The notes beneath the pieces are model-generated. The model did not search any database and had not been told where the DNA came from. It saw only the letters and a program-made list of their open reading frames with translations. The position numbers and the translations under genes were made by a program. From contig CM077820.1 of assembly GCA_039720395.1 (NCBI GenBank), positions 51,327,666 through 51,391,665 of the forward strand: a stretch of DNA of 64,000 nucleotides, given 5' to 3'. The number at the start of each line of letters is the position of its first letter. The first letter of the stretch is position 1. Of the stretch, positions 44,886 to 56,370 are shown piece after piece. Source of the stretch: Liquidambar formosana. Lineage: Eukaryota > Streptophyta > Magnoliopsida > Saxifragales > Altingiaceae.

Positions 44886-46180
44886 GTAGTATCTTAAACT
44901 TTTCTATATATTTTTATATTTTAAATTCAAAAAGCTGTTTAATCCTCTGTTTTAGCTTTTTATTTTGGAAAAGATGGTGCCGTAGTGGTAGTATAGAATC
45001 GTGTTTGAATTTGAAGCTTTTAGTTTGTAAAAATTGAAGGTTGGTATTGAATAATCTTTAAAGTTCATGTTTGGTAACTTGGTGTCAAAAGGGGTAACCT
45101 GGGCTGGTTTGAACTTTGAATTTATTTTGGGAGGCGTTTAGGCTCTGTTTGGTCAGTGGGCAATTTTACCCTATTCTATTGCTAAGCAAAAAAGGGTAAG
45201 AGAGGGAAACTAGTTGAGTGAGGTTACCTAGGCCTGACTATAGTGGCTCCTATCTGCCAAGGAACCCGGTGATAATGGGGGATTTAGATGGGCCACCAAG
45301 GGGGGTTTGCTGCTTTGCTGCTTTGTTGGCATTCGCCTAACTTAAGCACACTGCCTGCTAAGCCTTTAACCGCTAGTGACTAGACCACCAACCCTTGGTA
45401 GTTATAGGCTGTTTTACTTCATCATGGCCTAGGTTTTCCCTGGCATTAGTGGACGAAAGTTCTTGGTTCCAATAACTGTTGGTGTTGTGGGCAATTGAGA
45501 GAGGGAAAGGGGAAAAAAGGATAGGATTTCGGCGGAACACGTCTAGCGTGGAGTGAAACTCTTGAGTGAGTGATGTTCTATGTTTTATTAATTGAACCGT
45601 AGAGGTAACTCACTTCAGCACGTAGTTTGACATAAAAAACTTCTAATTATTTTATTGAAATTTCTGAAGAGTCCTATATGTATCCGAAAATTCCATCAAG
45701 GTGAACAAAATTGATCTAAAAAATACAAAAATTTAAGCTATACTATCGACTAATTCGATGACAGTATAATGTAGATCACAGGTCTGTCAAATATTTTGAA
45801 TTAAGTTTTCTGGGACACTTTACATGGCTTAAGGACATGGCATTTTTTTTCTTCGTCCTTAGATATTAGAAAGAGTAGCAGTCTGTGATGTTCTCTTTGA
45901 ACTTGCCAATGCCACTGTATCTGTATTGCATCAAATTTGTGTAGTATATATAGATTCATGCAACATAATTGGTAGTTTCAAGATGGTTTCTTCAACTAAT
46001 TAACAAAGGAAGCTTGAATTTGCCACGTCATTGTATCTGTTAAATGTGTATACTATACAGTAGATGCAGATTTCATGCAACATAATTGGTAGTTGCAAGT
46101 TGATTTTATGATTTTTGCAGCTGTTTTAAGAATTTCTTTCAATTCCTTGCATAACTTGCTGCTACGAAATTTTTTAACAT
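44886..46180 (+). other. Start of the locus C intron
   Basis: Non-coding. The first ~90 bp (tttatattttaaattc) weakly resemble the locus A intron. A possible SINE-like stretch lies at 45150-45410 on the minus strand. Two ~70-bp direct repeats occur around atttcatgcaacataattgg (45952-45980 and 46069-46095). Confidence 0.4.
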
Positions 46181-46189
46181 CCATGTACC

Positions 46190-48470
46190 AAAAAAAAAAA
46201 CTAAGAGAAGAAAATCTATAACACAAAAAGAAGCTTCTAAATTGAGTGATTAAACACTTTCTAAAAACCGACCTAGCATATTCACCAACACGCACCTTCT
46301 ACATTCTTATCATATAATTTTCCTCACTTGAAGCTAAGTCAAAGATTAGACTTCTATATTATCCAAACCTGCACAAGACATCATTATCCATCTTCTTATA
46401 TACATATTTACAAAGCCACTAATGAAAACATTTCCCTATGGTAAAAATCTCCTCAACCAAAACTTTTACCCTCCAAGGAGCATCAGAATTTTTTGTCAGC
46501 ACCTCCCTAGCATTATTTGAATCTATTGCCACAATCAGCTGCCGGTCATTCCTTCGTAAAGCCATCTCCATCCCAACTTCAATTTGATAGCATCCAATTT
46601 AGTATACTAAACAGACTCGGGCGTATAAGCCGTAGAAAAAACACAAATTGAGTTGTTTTCAAGACTCTTTATCACATACCCCGTCTCAGCAGTAAAGGAA
46701 CCCTCGGCGTTTAATAACCAACAATCCCTTAGAGGGGGCTCCCATGTACACTTAATCTGAACTGAGCAGGCAGCCTCCCTTCATCCACCAATTTCTATAT
46801 TTATATCACTATCCTGCACCGGCCTTTTCCCCATAGCAAGCCACAACCGTACAACTTCCTCCACCTTAACCACCTCCCTAAATGACCTTGCAATGCTTAA
46901 TCATGCAATTGACCTCCTGAACCCATTTTAAAACAGGCCTTACCACCTTGTCTCTTCCAAGAAGAGCAGTCCACACAGACCTTTTGAAATGTACAATCAA
47001 AGAAGAGATGCTTCATATTTCAGCAGCAGCGTGGCACAATATATCTGGGGCTCTTTGACAGTCTCTTCTCCACTAACCTATCTTGAGTCCGCAGTCTTCC
47101 CTTTTGAGCGACTCATAAGATGAAGGAATGCTTAGGGATGCTTAGAATTCCCACCCTCAATATTAAACATGGTTCGCTATATTTTCTATGCACCCTCCTT
47201 TTTACAACACCAGACTTGATCCTCCCTGCTTATACTCGGCCATAACCTCAGGATCCACTGCTTTCCTTTCCAAAATCTTAGTTCCCAGCAATTTTTTGAA
47301 ATAGCCAACACATTTATTTATTCTATTATCTGTCACCTTCTCACCATTCTCTATACAAGCTCAAAATTTCAGTGCTTGCTGTTCTAGAAAGATACAATTG
47401 TTATTGTCCCCTGCCTGCTTCCATTTATTCTGGACTTTTTCTTGTGGGTTTTTTTTTTTTCATCCAAAACTGACCTAGCATATTCACCAACATGCACCTT
47501 CTCATTTCCCTACTCCTCATCCTCAGGAAACAATTGAATTTGCTGCTGGAAAGTGATCCAGTTGTACCTTTTGTTTGACCAAAATAGAGATATCAGCACA
47601 CTTTTTAAATGTTTTTTTTTTTTTTTTTTAATTTTAAATTTTATTTTATCTAAAACCTTAAAAATCTTCTTTATAGGTTTTAGTATTTGCACAACCCTGT
47701 ACATATGCCAGCCCTCCTCTCATTCCTCTCCCAAACCTCCTTGACAATAGAAAGAAACTTTGGATTATCATTGTAATATCCAAAGTATTCAAAGGCCTCT
47801 ATTCCCAAATGAACTGTCTTCGAGCACAGAAACAACAATCGGACTATTGCTTATCCTTTCTTCATTCCCAAATGAACTGTCACCTTCTCACCATTCTCTA
47901 AGTAGAAGCTCAAAATTTTAGTCCTTGCTGATCTAGACTTTACAGAGTGGTTACAGAAACTATTGTTGCTGTCCCTTCCTGCAGCCATTTAATCTGGACT
48001 TTTGCTTATCCTTTCTTCATTCAAAACCGGCCTATCATGTTTACCAACACACACCCTGTCAAGCTTTCCCAATTACTAATTCCCCAGAAACAATCAAATT
48101 TGCTGCTGCAAGTGATCCTGTTGCACCTTTTATTTTTTACCTTAAGAGAGATACCAGCGTATATTATCTTATTCAACACCTTAAATTCTTTCTTCAAAGC
48201 TTTTAGTTTTTTCACAATCCTGCACACAGACAATAGAAAGAAACTTAGCATTATCCTTCTAAAATTCGAAAAATTGAAAGGCCTTATTATTATTATTTTT
48301 GAAAGGCCTTATTCCCAACTGAACTGTCTTTGAGCATAGACATGACAACTGGACTATGCTCTGATGCCTGAGGTGGCAAGAACTCAGCTGCTGAAGTAAT
48401 TAATTCCAGAACCCAGTGATGATTTACCTGGACTTTGTCCAGCATGATCATAATTCTTCTATCATTTTTT
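46190..48470 (-). mobile_element. Decayed LINE in the locus C intron (copy 1)
   Basis: On the minus strand: RT-linker pieces (GYFKKLLGTKILERKAV, about 47300-47240) and a zf-RVT-like NMKHLFFDCTFQKVC (about 47020-46970). An RNase H start G-S-F-T-A-E-T-G (about 46690) leads to AIDSNNAREVLTKNSDAPWR (about 46535-46475). The RT core itself is missing. The linker segment appears twice (about 47340-47700 and 47880-48260). Confidence 0.7.
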
Positions 48471-48499
48471 TGATTAGTACTCTAAGAAAAAATACATCC

Positions 48500-48756
48500 G
48501 TTTACCTTCAATTCCACTAAACCTGTATCTTGTAAGCATGTTTTCATTCCAGCCAGTGATGATGTTTGTGTTGTAGATAACATCATCCTAGTACTGTCCT
48601 ACATTAACTTGTCTATTGATTCCAATGTAATTGAATTTTTAATTTATTGTTTCCCTTCTGAATGGTTGATGAAGAATTTTAGAATATTTATTTAATAACA
48701 GGGCTTGCATTCTTTTCTTTTTTGCGTATTAACAGCTGTCGTATAACTTCTATGTA
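48500..48756 (+). other. End of the ancestral 5'UTR intron in locus C
   Basis: The stretch gtcctacattaacttgtcta through gggcttgcattctttt and attaacag|ctgtc aligns with 25570-25740 of locus A. It includes the polypyrimidine tract and acceptor at 48735. LINE DNA follows within 25 bp. Confidence 0.6.
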
Positions 48757-50458
48757 CCAAAAAAAAAAAAAAAGAGAAGAAAATCTATAAAACAAGAAGA
48801 AGCTCCTAAATTGAATGTTTAAACACTTTCTAAGTTACTAAATATCCCTTGAATTTTTCTAAACTGAGGAATAGATGACTTCTGTATGTCTAAACCTGTA
48901 CAAAACAGCCAAAAACTCTGCAAGTGGTGTTTTGTTTTTGTTTTTTTTTTTTTTTTGTGTGGGTAGATGAAGAAAATCACACCTTCTAATACAGGCTCAA
49001 CCAACTAAATCTTCCCATAGAATGACCAAAACTTCTGTAGGATAGTTTTCCTCCCAAATTTGAGTACCATTGGTATTAATCTGCCTATTTACATTTTCAC
49101 AAACCCGAAAATCAAAACATTTCCTTAATTTCAAGATCTCTTCAACAAAACCTTTCACCCTCCACAGAGCATCAACATTCTTTGCCTAACATCTCCTTAG
49201 CATTATTTGCATATATTTGCCACGATCAGCCACCAAACATTCCTCTTTACAATCATCTCTGTCCCAAATTTGATTGACTATTCATTATACAAAACAAATC
49301 GGTCTAGAAGCAAATTTTCTTCAGTACACAGGAATGAATTTTCCATCACCCCCTAGCCCCCCTTCTCAGCACTAAAAAACCCATCCATGTTTAATAACCA
49401 ACAATCACACTGAGGGGCCTGCCATGTACACGGTACACTTAATCTGAAAGAAATGGGCAGGCAGCATCAATTTACACACCAATTCGTTATTTATATCATT
49501 ATCCTCCATTTTTCCACAATAGAAAACTGTGTCGCTTCCTCCACCTTATCTGCCCCCTCAGATGGCAAGGAAGAGTTTCTAAATAATCTGTAATTCCTTT
49601 CCTCTCACAAATCATATATAAATTACAGCAGCAAACAAAACCTTCCTTGTGTCAATTACAATGCTACAATCCTTACGATTCTTAACCCATCCAATCAACG
49701 TCTTGAATCCTTCCCAAAACGGGCCTTATCCCCTTGCATCTTCTAAGAAGAGTAATCCACAAAGCTCTTTAAACTGTACAATAAAAGAAGAGATACTTCA
49801 TATTTTCAGCAGCAGCGTGGCATAAATATGCATCTCGGTGATTACCTTCTTCTCCGCTAACCTATCTTGAGTCTGCAATCTTCCCTCTAGAGTGAGTCAT
49901 AAAATGGAGTGCTTAGAAATCCTATGCTTGAACCGCACTAACTGTTACCATACAACTTCCTCCCCATGGTTTTTTCCTGCATCCTGAAAACCTTTTGAAG
50001 CATACCTCCATTTTACTGCGGGTTGCCAAGTAATATCCTCCCTTATATCAACTTTTAACAAAGAAACTTTCCCCACACCCTCCAAACCTCCCTAGCATCA
50101 GGTGTTATGCAGGGTGTGGTTTCCTTCTATTATTGCTAATAACGCCAGAAACCAAAGCATTTGAAGGCAACTCTCTATCTTATCTATAGTAGCATCTTTA
50201 TACCATTCCATAATAGAGGCAAAAGGAAGTCAATCATCATCTATTCATACCTTAAATAAGTAACATTTCCATTAACAATCCTGTGCATAAATAACCCTCT
50301 AGGCTCTAGCCTTAAAGCTGTGGACTAGACAGCACAGATTGAAGCAATCGTAGCCTTCCCTGCATATTATGACAAAAATCTTCAACTTCAACTGCCCACT
50401 CTTGATATTATCTTGTCTATCAAAGGCTGGAAATCGGATGAGGAAAACCTTGTGGAAA

Positions 50459-50598
50459 TTAAGGGAATCCCAAGATATCTAACAGGAAGTGTCCCCACAT
50501 CAAAACCCAATATATGAGGAAATGCAGCCTGCACTTGTTCAATAACACCCCCAAAGAAAATATGACTTTTGCTCTTATTTGCACCATGCTCAGAAACT

Positions 50599-50638
<40 letters not shown>

Positions 50639-50860
50639 ATCTAAAGCTACCTTCAAGGCTTGATGAGACCCCATATCTCTGTGGAAAAACAATAATAGAT
50701 CATCGGCAAAACTGAGGCGTGTTATTTTTAACCTCCCAAATTTAGGATGATAGAAGAAAGTAGGCTCATCGACCATTTTAGCCAGCCTCCTTGAAAGATG
50801 TTCCATTCTCAACGCAATTGGAAAACTCTAAATGGAATTAAAGACCCTTACCTCCCTTGC
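50459..50860 (-). pseudogene. LINE RT palm fragment with FADD
   Basis: The minus-strand frame begins L-I-P-F-R-V-F, then MRMEHLSRRLAKM, ITRLSFADDLLLF and ALKVALDG. It then runs into a phenylalanine homopolymer coded by the A37 tract before L-S-M-V-Q-I-R-A-K-V. The catalytic FADD is intact. Surrounding RT motifs are lost. Confidence 0.7.
50600..50636. repeat. Poly(A) run, 37 bases, inside the RT fragment
   Basis: An uninterrupted A37 on the plus strand. It lies inside a coding motif rather than at an element end. Confidence 0.9.
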
Positions 50861-51035
50861 GGGGTTGGTCGAGCAGTCAGGCCCTGGGTGTGCTCTCCAA
50901 AGGTTGTTGTTTCGCTGCCTATGTGGGTATAGGGCATCTCACTCAGGCTGTTAGGGGATTAGTTTGTACTGAAATTTTGGTAGGAGTAAGACTTGGGATA
51001 CCCTAAATCGTTAATTAAAAAAAAGGAAAAAAGAA
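50858..51035 (+). mobile_element. Candidate tRNA-derived SINE
   Basis: It has a box-A-like TGGTCGAGCAG at about 50876 that fits the TRGYNNARNNG consensus. A G/T-rich body and an A-rich tail (taattaaaaaaaagg, about 51012) follow. Box B is weak. It splits the LINE RT at this point. Confidence 0.45.
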
Positions 51036-51668
51036 GGCAAACTCCCCCTCAGCATTTCTTCCAAAATCTCTCAACTAATCGTGTTTATGGGCTCTCCAGA
51101 TATCTATATTTATCACACACCTCAGAGTTTTAGCTTGCTGCTGATAGTTCCCCTTGAGGCTTATTTACCACTTTATCCACCACTTCCTTCCATCTATCAG
51201 TGAAAACACTTGCAATGCTTTTAAAGACAGGCCAAAAATCATTTAAATTGGTTGCAGTCGAACTTCTTGGCACAAGAGTAATAGCTGTAGTATTCAACTG
51301 CCCAATTAATTTCCCTGGAGAAAAGAAATTCTGAACAGCTTCTTTTACATCATATCCTAAACCATCCCAAGTTTTTTGGATAAAAAAAAGAATTGATATA
51401 TTCATCTGTGGTGGAGGTTTCTCATCCCCAATATCAGACATAGCTCACTTTATTTCCTCTGCACTTACCTTTTTACGTTCCTTCTTGCTTATACAAGGAC
51501 TCTGCTGTAACAACTGCTTTCCTATCCAAAACTTTAGTGCCCAGAAAGTTTTTGCAATAGTCAACACATTCCTCTTTAATTCTTCTATCATCTGTTACCT
51601 TCTCACCATTCTTTAAGTACAAGCTTAAAAGTTTAGTCCATGCCCATCTGGACTTTGCAGAGTGGTGT

Positions 51669-51829
51669 AAGAAACTATTGTTACCAGCCCTTGTGTCCTA
51701 GTGGTACCTGGGTAGGGTTGGGGTATGGGTGGAGTGTAGGGTCTGGGGGTTCAATCCCCTGCAATGAAACCCAAAAAAAAAATAAATAAATAAAAAAGAA
51801 AAAAAGAAGAAGGAAGAAACTATTGTTAC
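51669..51829 (+). mobile_element. tRNA-derived SINE with 16-bp target duplication
   Basis: The body 51685-51813 has a box-B GGTTCAATCCC (about 51748-51758), an upstream box-A-like cctagtggtacctgg, and an A/T-rich tail (aaataaataaataaaaaag). It is flanked by the exact direct repeat aagaaactattgttac (51669-51684 and 51814-51829). Removing it restores the LINE linker sequence. Confidence 0.85.
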
Positions 51830-52344
51830 TGTCCTCTGCCTGCATCCATTTATTTATGGACTTGTGCTTATGGAGGCTTTCTTCATCCAAAACCAATCTA
51901 TCATATTAACCAACATGCACCCTCTCAAGCTTTCCCAACTCCTCATTCTCAGGAAACAATTGAATTTGCTGCTGCAAGTGATCCAGTTGCACCTTTTATT
52001 TTTCACCTAAAGAGGGGTATCAACATATATTATGTTATTTAACACCTTAAACTCTTTCTGCAAAGCTTTAGTTTTTTTACAACCCTGTACATAGGCCAGC
52101 CATTTTCATTTCCCTCCCACACCTCCTTGACCATAGAAAGAAACTTTGAATTATCCGCCTAAAATTCAAATAATTAGAAAGCCTTATTCCCAGCTGAATC
52201 TGTTTTTGAGCAAAGGCACAACTGGACTATGGTCTGATGCCCTAGGAGGCCAAGATGTAAGAAGTCAGCTTCTGAAGCATTAAATTTCTGAACTCAAAGA
52301 TGATTTACCAGGATTTGTCAGGTCTGGTCATAATTCTTCTATCT

Positions 52345-53310
52345 CCATTTTAATTAGGACATGACATCACTTAAACGACCAGAGCTAATCTCTTGTCCAC
52401 GTTTATCTTCTGGATTCAAAATATTATTGAAGTACTCATCACCACTCAAGGCACTGAACGAGCACAGGTCTCACTGTATAAATTTTTTTGCAGCTATTGT
52501 CTTTCTACTTCACTGTAAATATAAAAACCCAATGCTAACCTTTGAATAAACACTTGCAATGAATTAATTGATACATTGCTTTTTCTTTTTTTCTTTTTTT
52601 TGGTAAGGACTCTGCGCTCTAAGAGCCCTCACTTCTAACTCAAGATTCCAAATTTGCAACAAACCCAAATTCAGCCCAAATGAGCTCATCCATAATTGTC
52701 TCTCATTTTGCATCTTTTACAACAGGCCATCAAAATTCTATCACTATTCACTGCCTTCACTCTTGTCTCTGCAGGACACATCAAATGAATGTTATACTTC
52801 CTTATAAACCTTCTTCACTCTCTTTAACGGGTCATTCACACCACTTATATATCATACACTTATGTTAAACATAAGAATGGGTTTTCCTTTCTACCTGAAC
52901 CAAAATTTCTCCCAAATTGGGCTCTCCCACTACAGCCATAGCTTGACTATGATCAAATTTCATTTTTTGCTCAACACCTCTCCCCTTATTAGTTGTCTTC
53001 AGAATTTTAGCAACTTCTACAGGTGCAGCAATGACTGCTTTCTCCCTCACCTTCTAATTAGAGCCAGAGAATGAAATCTGCCAGGCCCTCCCACTAGCTC
53101 CTGTTGCATCTCAACAAAATGCTCCCTTACCTTGACCAACAAACTAGATTCACCAACCTCAACTCTCCCTGTGGAAACATAACCAACCACTAAACCATCC
53201 TTCCCAAGACACCTCTAACATTTGCCCCATTCTCTGCAACTTGCAAACTACCCTTATTGCCCACCATTCGCTCACTACCCTTACTGAGCACATCCTTCCC
53301 TGTGCTGCAT
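52345..53310 (-). pseudogene. Probable LINE ORF1 remnant
   Basis: Minus-strand frames (53389-53159 and 53050-52865) read polar, asparagine-rich protein and V-G-E-P-N-L-G-E-I-L-V-Q-V-E-like sequence with no zinc knuckle. Position upstream of the RT fragments suggests ORF1, but the evidence is weak. Confidence 0.35.
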
Positions 53311-53319
53311 TACCTTCTG

Positions 53320-53573
53320 CTCCCTCTGTCCCATTTTGTTTGATCGCATTTTCATTTTGGAATGTCCCCAAATGTTTGTTCATTGTCAAAAGTCAAAGCA
53401 AATAATTATATAAATTTCCCAAAAGACCCTTTATTATATCAACTATCACATCAAATTACATTCTATCATAGCAGGATAAAATTGGAAAGCTAAATATTAT
53501 TGACTGACATGGCAATGCATTCCTTAATTTGTGTTTGGTCAAAGTTTTGAAACAAGTTGGGACAGAGGGAGTA
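53320..53573. mobile_element. Stowaway MITE
   Basis: The termini ctccctctgtcccatttt (53320) and, inverted, ctccctctgtcccaactt (end 53571) match well. The right end is followed by TA. It is 252 bp and a second family member beside that at 42732. Confidence 0.75.
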
Positions 53574-54270
53574 TTATATTAGTAATGGGCGGCTTGCTCT
53601 CATCTAATAGAAGAAAAAGGGGACAAAACTCTTGATATCTAATCTAATTTTGTAAGTAAAAAAAAAAAAAAAAAATGTAGCCTTCACTAGCTGAGGGTGC
53701 TAATCTAGATATTGTTGCTACCTTGTTGTTATGAACAAACGACCAAGAAAAGAGAGGTGAAGCCAATAAGCCATAGTGTGCTAGCAGGCTACCCTGACAT
53801 GAGAAGTAATAAAACCTGACTACCACAGTGCAGGCCGGGAATAAGAAAATCAAGAAAAGAATTTTAGAGAGCTTTTGAACTCCAATTTCTGTACTGAAAT
53901 ATCTATGAGAAGGATTTGAAACTGGAGCCTCCAAACAAGGCAAACGAATGGCAGCATCTGGGTAAGAGCACAAGGGAAGAGGTTTTTTTATAGAAGCCAA
54001 AAGGTATCCTAAAAGAAAGGTAGTACATAGCATACTGATGAATCAATTGTGAAATCCCATATGATGATCATGTAAGAAAGTTTGATTTTGCATTTTTTTT
54101 GTTTATTTGTTTGTTTGTTTTGGGTATGTGTGTGTGTTGGGGTTAAAGGGTGTATGGGTTTGCATATTTAGTCGTCTCCAGTATTACTGAACAAAAGGTT
54201 TTCATTTATTTTTTGTCAGATTTAGCTTTGGTGTTATTATTGTCTGTCTTTCTTCATTACAAAAGAGAAA
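53574..54270. other. Region before the locus C coding exon
   Basis: There is A18 at about 53658 and a (TTTG)n/(TG)n stretch at 54097-54137. The last 60 bp (ttattattgtctgtctttc) resemble the 25750-25790 leader of locus A only loosely. A minus-strand frame at 54033-53644 has no known domain. Confidence 0.4.
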
Positions 54271-54279
54271 GCTAGAGAT

Positions 54280-55233
54280 ATGGAGGCAGATGAGGAGCAG
54301 AAGCAGCTACTCCCACGGTCTGTCCCACCAGCCCCACGATTAGATCCATGGCTTGTTTTCTTACACGGGAGGCGAGGACAAAACCAGACCTTTTACAGTT
54401 TATCAGAAAATCGTTACCATGTCAGGAACATACCCAACATGCGACGAAAATGTTTCTGCACTTCATCTCATGGATGGATAGTTATAGTTGACATATATTC
54501 CGATGATTGTTTTTTACTGAATCCTGTTTCCATGGACAAACGTCAACTCCCGTCGGCAAAATCATTGACATATGACTTGTGTGTTCTCTCATCATCTCCC
54601 GATGACCCAAATTGCATAGTTTTATTCATTCGTAATATTAAAAAAGGCCGTGTGTCTGTCACGTACTGTCACCCTGGCGACAGTGACTGGGTTATGCAAG
54701 ATTTAAAATTGGAGGAGGATCATACAACTATTGAAAGAGTCGTTTGCTGTGGGGGAAAAATTTATGGCCTGACTTGCTATTACAGAAGACTTGTCATTTT
54801 TGACGTGGGAATCACTCTAACGATAAGAGAAGTTGGAGGAGAAAACTTGCCAGAATCATCGTCACCAGAGATGTGTAGGTATCTAGTGAACATGGTTGAA
54901 TCATGTGGTGAGCTCTTTGTTTTTAGAAGAATTTTGTTGGGTAGGTTTGAAGTTAGTGATATCGAAGTTTTCAAGATGGATTTCAGCAGAAAGGTTTGGG
55001 TGACTGTGGAAAGCTTGGGTGATCGTGCCTTCTTTCTGAGTGAGTATTGCAGCACTTCTTGCTCGGTGAAGGAATCGGGAATCAAGGGGGATACGATCTA
55101 CTTCATAGAACGTAAAGATCGAAGCCTTTATGCATTCAACTTTGAGGATAAAAACATAACCGTAACTTTGCCATGCCCCAATGTCAAAAATCATTGGTTT
55201 GAACCAGCTGAATGGGTTTTACCACTGGTTTAG
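54280..55233 (+). CDS. DUF295 domain protein without F-box, locus C
   Basis: An intact 317-residue frame. After a short acidic/proline start (EADEEQ, P-P-A-P-R), residues 22-317 follow the DUF295 beta-propeller pattern seen in KIB-type and F-box/DUF295 proteins. Blocks are DPWLVFLHG at 22-30, TSSHGWIVIVD at 61-71, FLLNPVSMDKRQLP at 78-91, CCGGKIYGL at 156-164, and the family hallmark LGDRAFFLSEYCSTSCSVKE at 246-265 with GDTIYF at 270-275. No F-box is encoded, and upstream DNA is repetitive. It may have lost F-box coding sequence when LINEs filled the 5' region, or descend from DUF295-only relatives. The frame shows no decay, so it may still be expressed. Confidence 0.85.
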   Translation: MEADEEQKQLLPRSVPPAPRLDPWLVFLHGRRGQNQTFYSLSENRYHVRNIPNMRRKCFCTSSHGWIVIVDIYSDDCFLLNPVSMDKRQLPSAKSLTYDLCVLSSSPDDPNCIVLFIRNIKKGRVSVTYCHPGDSDWVMQDLKLEEDHTTIERVVCCGGKIYGLTCYYRRLVIFDVGITLTIREVGGENLPESSSPEMCRYLVNMVESCGELFVFRRILLGRFEVSDIEVFKMDFSRKVWVTVESLGDRAFFLSEYCSTSCSVKESGIKGDTIYFIERKDRSLYAFNFEDKNITVTLPCPNVKNHWFEPAEWVLPLV

Positions 55234-56338
55234 AAGAAGTGACTGGGGAATCAATACTCCAATTTGCTTGCTTTAATGTAATGCTATTTGTACTTGGTAG
55301 TTAAATTGTGTTTATTGAAGGCTAAATGCCTATCACTTTGGTTGTTGGTTTTCCTTTCCCAGTATAGTGTGTACATCTTAGGAGCATGGTTATCCAAAGA
55401 GTTGCAATAGTTGACATAACAGAATAAGAGAGATGAGCATAAGAGACACAAAAGTTGTTCTTAGTTTGTCATTTGGATTCTTTGCCTTTTACTATTAGAT
55501 GCAAGGACTATACATCGCAAAGGATTAGTTTGAATTTAAACCTTAACAGGAGTGGGCCTTATTCATGTTTGGGAAACAAGAAGTGAAATATAAAAGGCAA
55601 ATAAAAACTTGGCTTTCAGACTAGCCACGGTTATTAAACCCTCAGCATTGTCTTCAGCACTAGGGACTCTTGATAAATAAATAAAAGCTGAAACTCATCA
55701 ATAAAGGACCCGGTTAGGGTATGGAGTGACTTTAGCCCGTTTGGGAAGGTTTCGGATTGTAGCCAATTGCCTCTAGGCTCGTAGGCACTTCTCTCCCCCT
55801 CCCGTAGGTGCATGTGGTTTGGGGAGGATTCGGGGGAAGGGGTCATGGGATGTGAATGGATAACCTTATTGTGTTTTCCCAAAGGCCCATTAAATTCTCA
55901 TTTGAACCAAAGCATTATTATCAAAAGAGTCTCTATTGGCACCAAGACTTTTTTTTTTTATCTCTCACTTAATTTAAATTTCTCAAGGTTTTACGAAAAT
56001 ATAATTTTTTTTTTTCACAAATGGTTGCATTGTCCACTAAAAAACGTTAGTTTGAACAATTTTGTTGAAGAAATTTTTATTTTTATTTTTATTTTAAATG
56101 TCATTTAAATGAACTTTTTAGTCATTTTATTGGAAACAGAAACTCTAAAAAAATATATTTTGTGGCATAGGGGAAGATGAACTGATGAACTGATTAATTC
56201 AATTTTTAAAAAAAAAAAAGTGATCTTTTTTGTCCAATTATTCTGGGTTGTTAATAGCAAAGTGATCTTTCTTGCTCATATTCTGGGTTATTAATATCAA
56301 TGGCCACTATATTTTTCTCATATATCCAAACAACACAA

Positions 56339-56370
<32 letters not shown>

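Larger units (their letters stand above)
48757..52340 (-). mobile_element. Decayed LINE in the locus C intron (copy 2)
   Basis: It is related to copy 1 (both have the left-end block agagaagaaaatctataa). On the minus strand: linker (LSLYLKNGEKVTDDRRIKE, about 51640-51570), RT start (FFIQKTWDGLGYDV and QLNTTAITLVPRSS, 51441-51130), and RT palm with FADD (50750-50690, LSFADDLLLF). RNase H remnants lie at about 49400-49100. It is interrupted by two SINE candidates and a poly(A)37 expansion. Confidence 0.75.

Noticed and set aside
45150..45410. Possible SINE on the minus strand
   Set aside because: ctagtcactagcggttaaag is only vaguely tRNA-like; no box pair with right spacing and no flanking duplication.
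53644..54033. 129-codon minus-strand ORF
   Set aside because: No recognisable domain; ends in a poly-F coded by A18; lies between LINE debris and the locus C exon.
54780..55194. Minus-strand ORFs of about 100 codons
   Set aside because: Shadows of the DUF295 coding exon of locus C.
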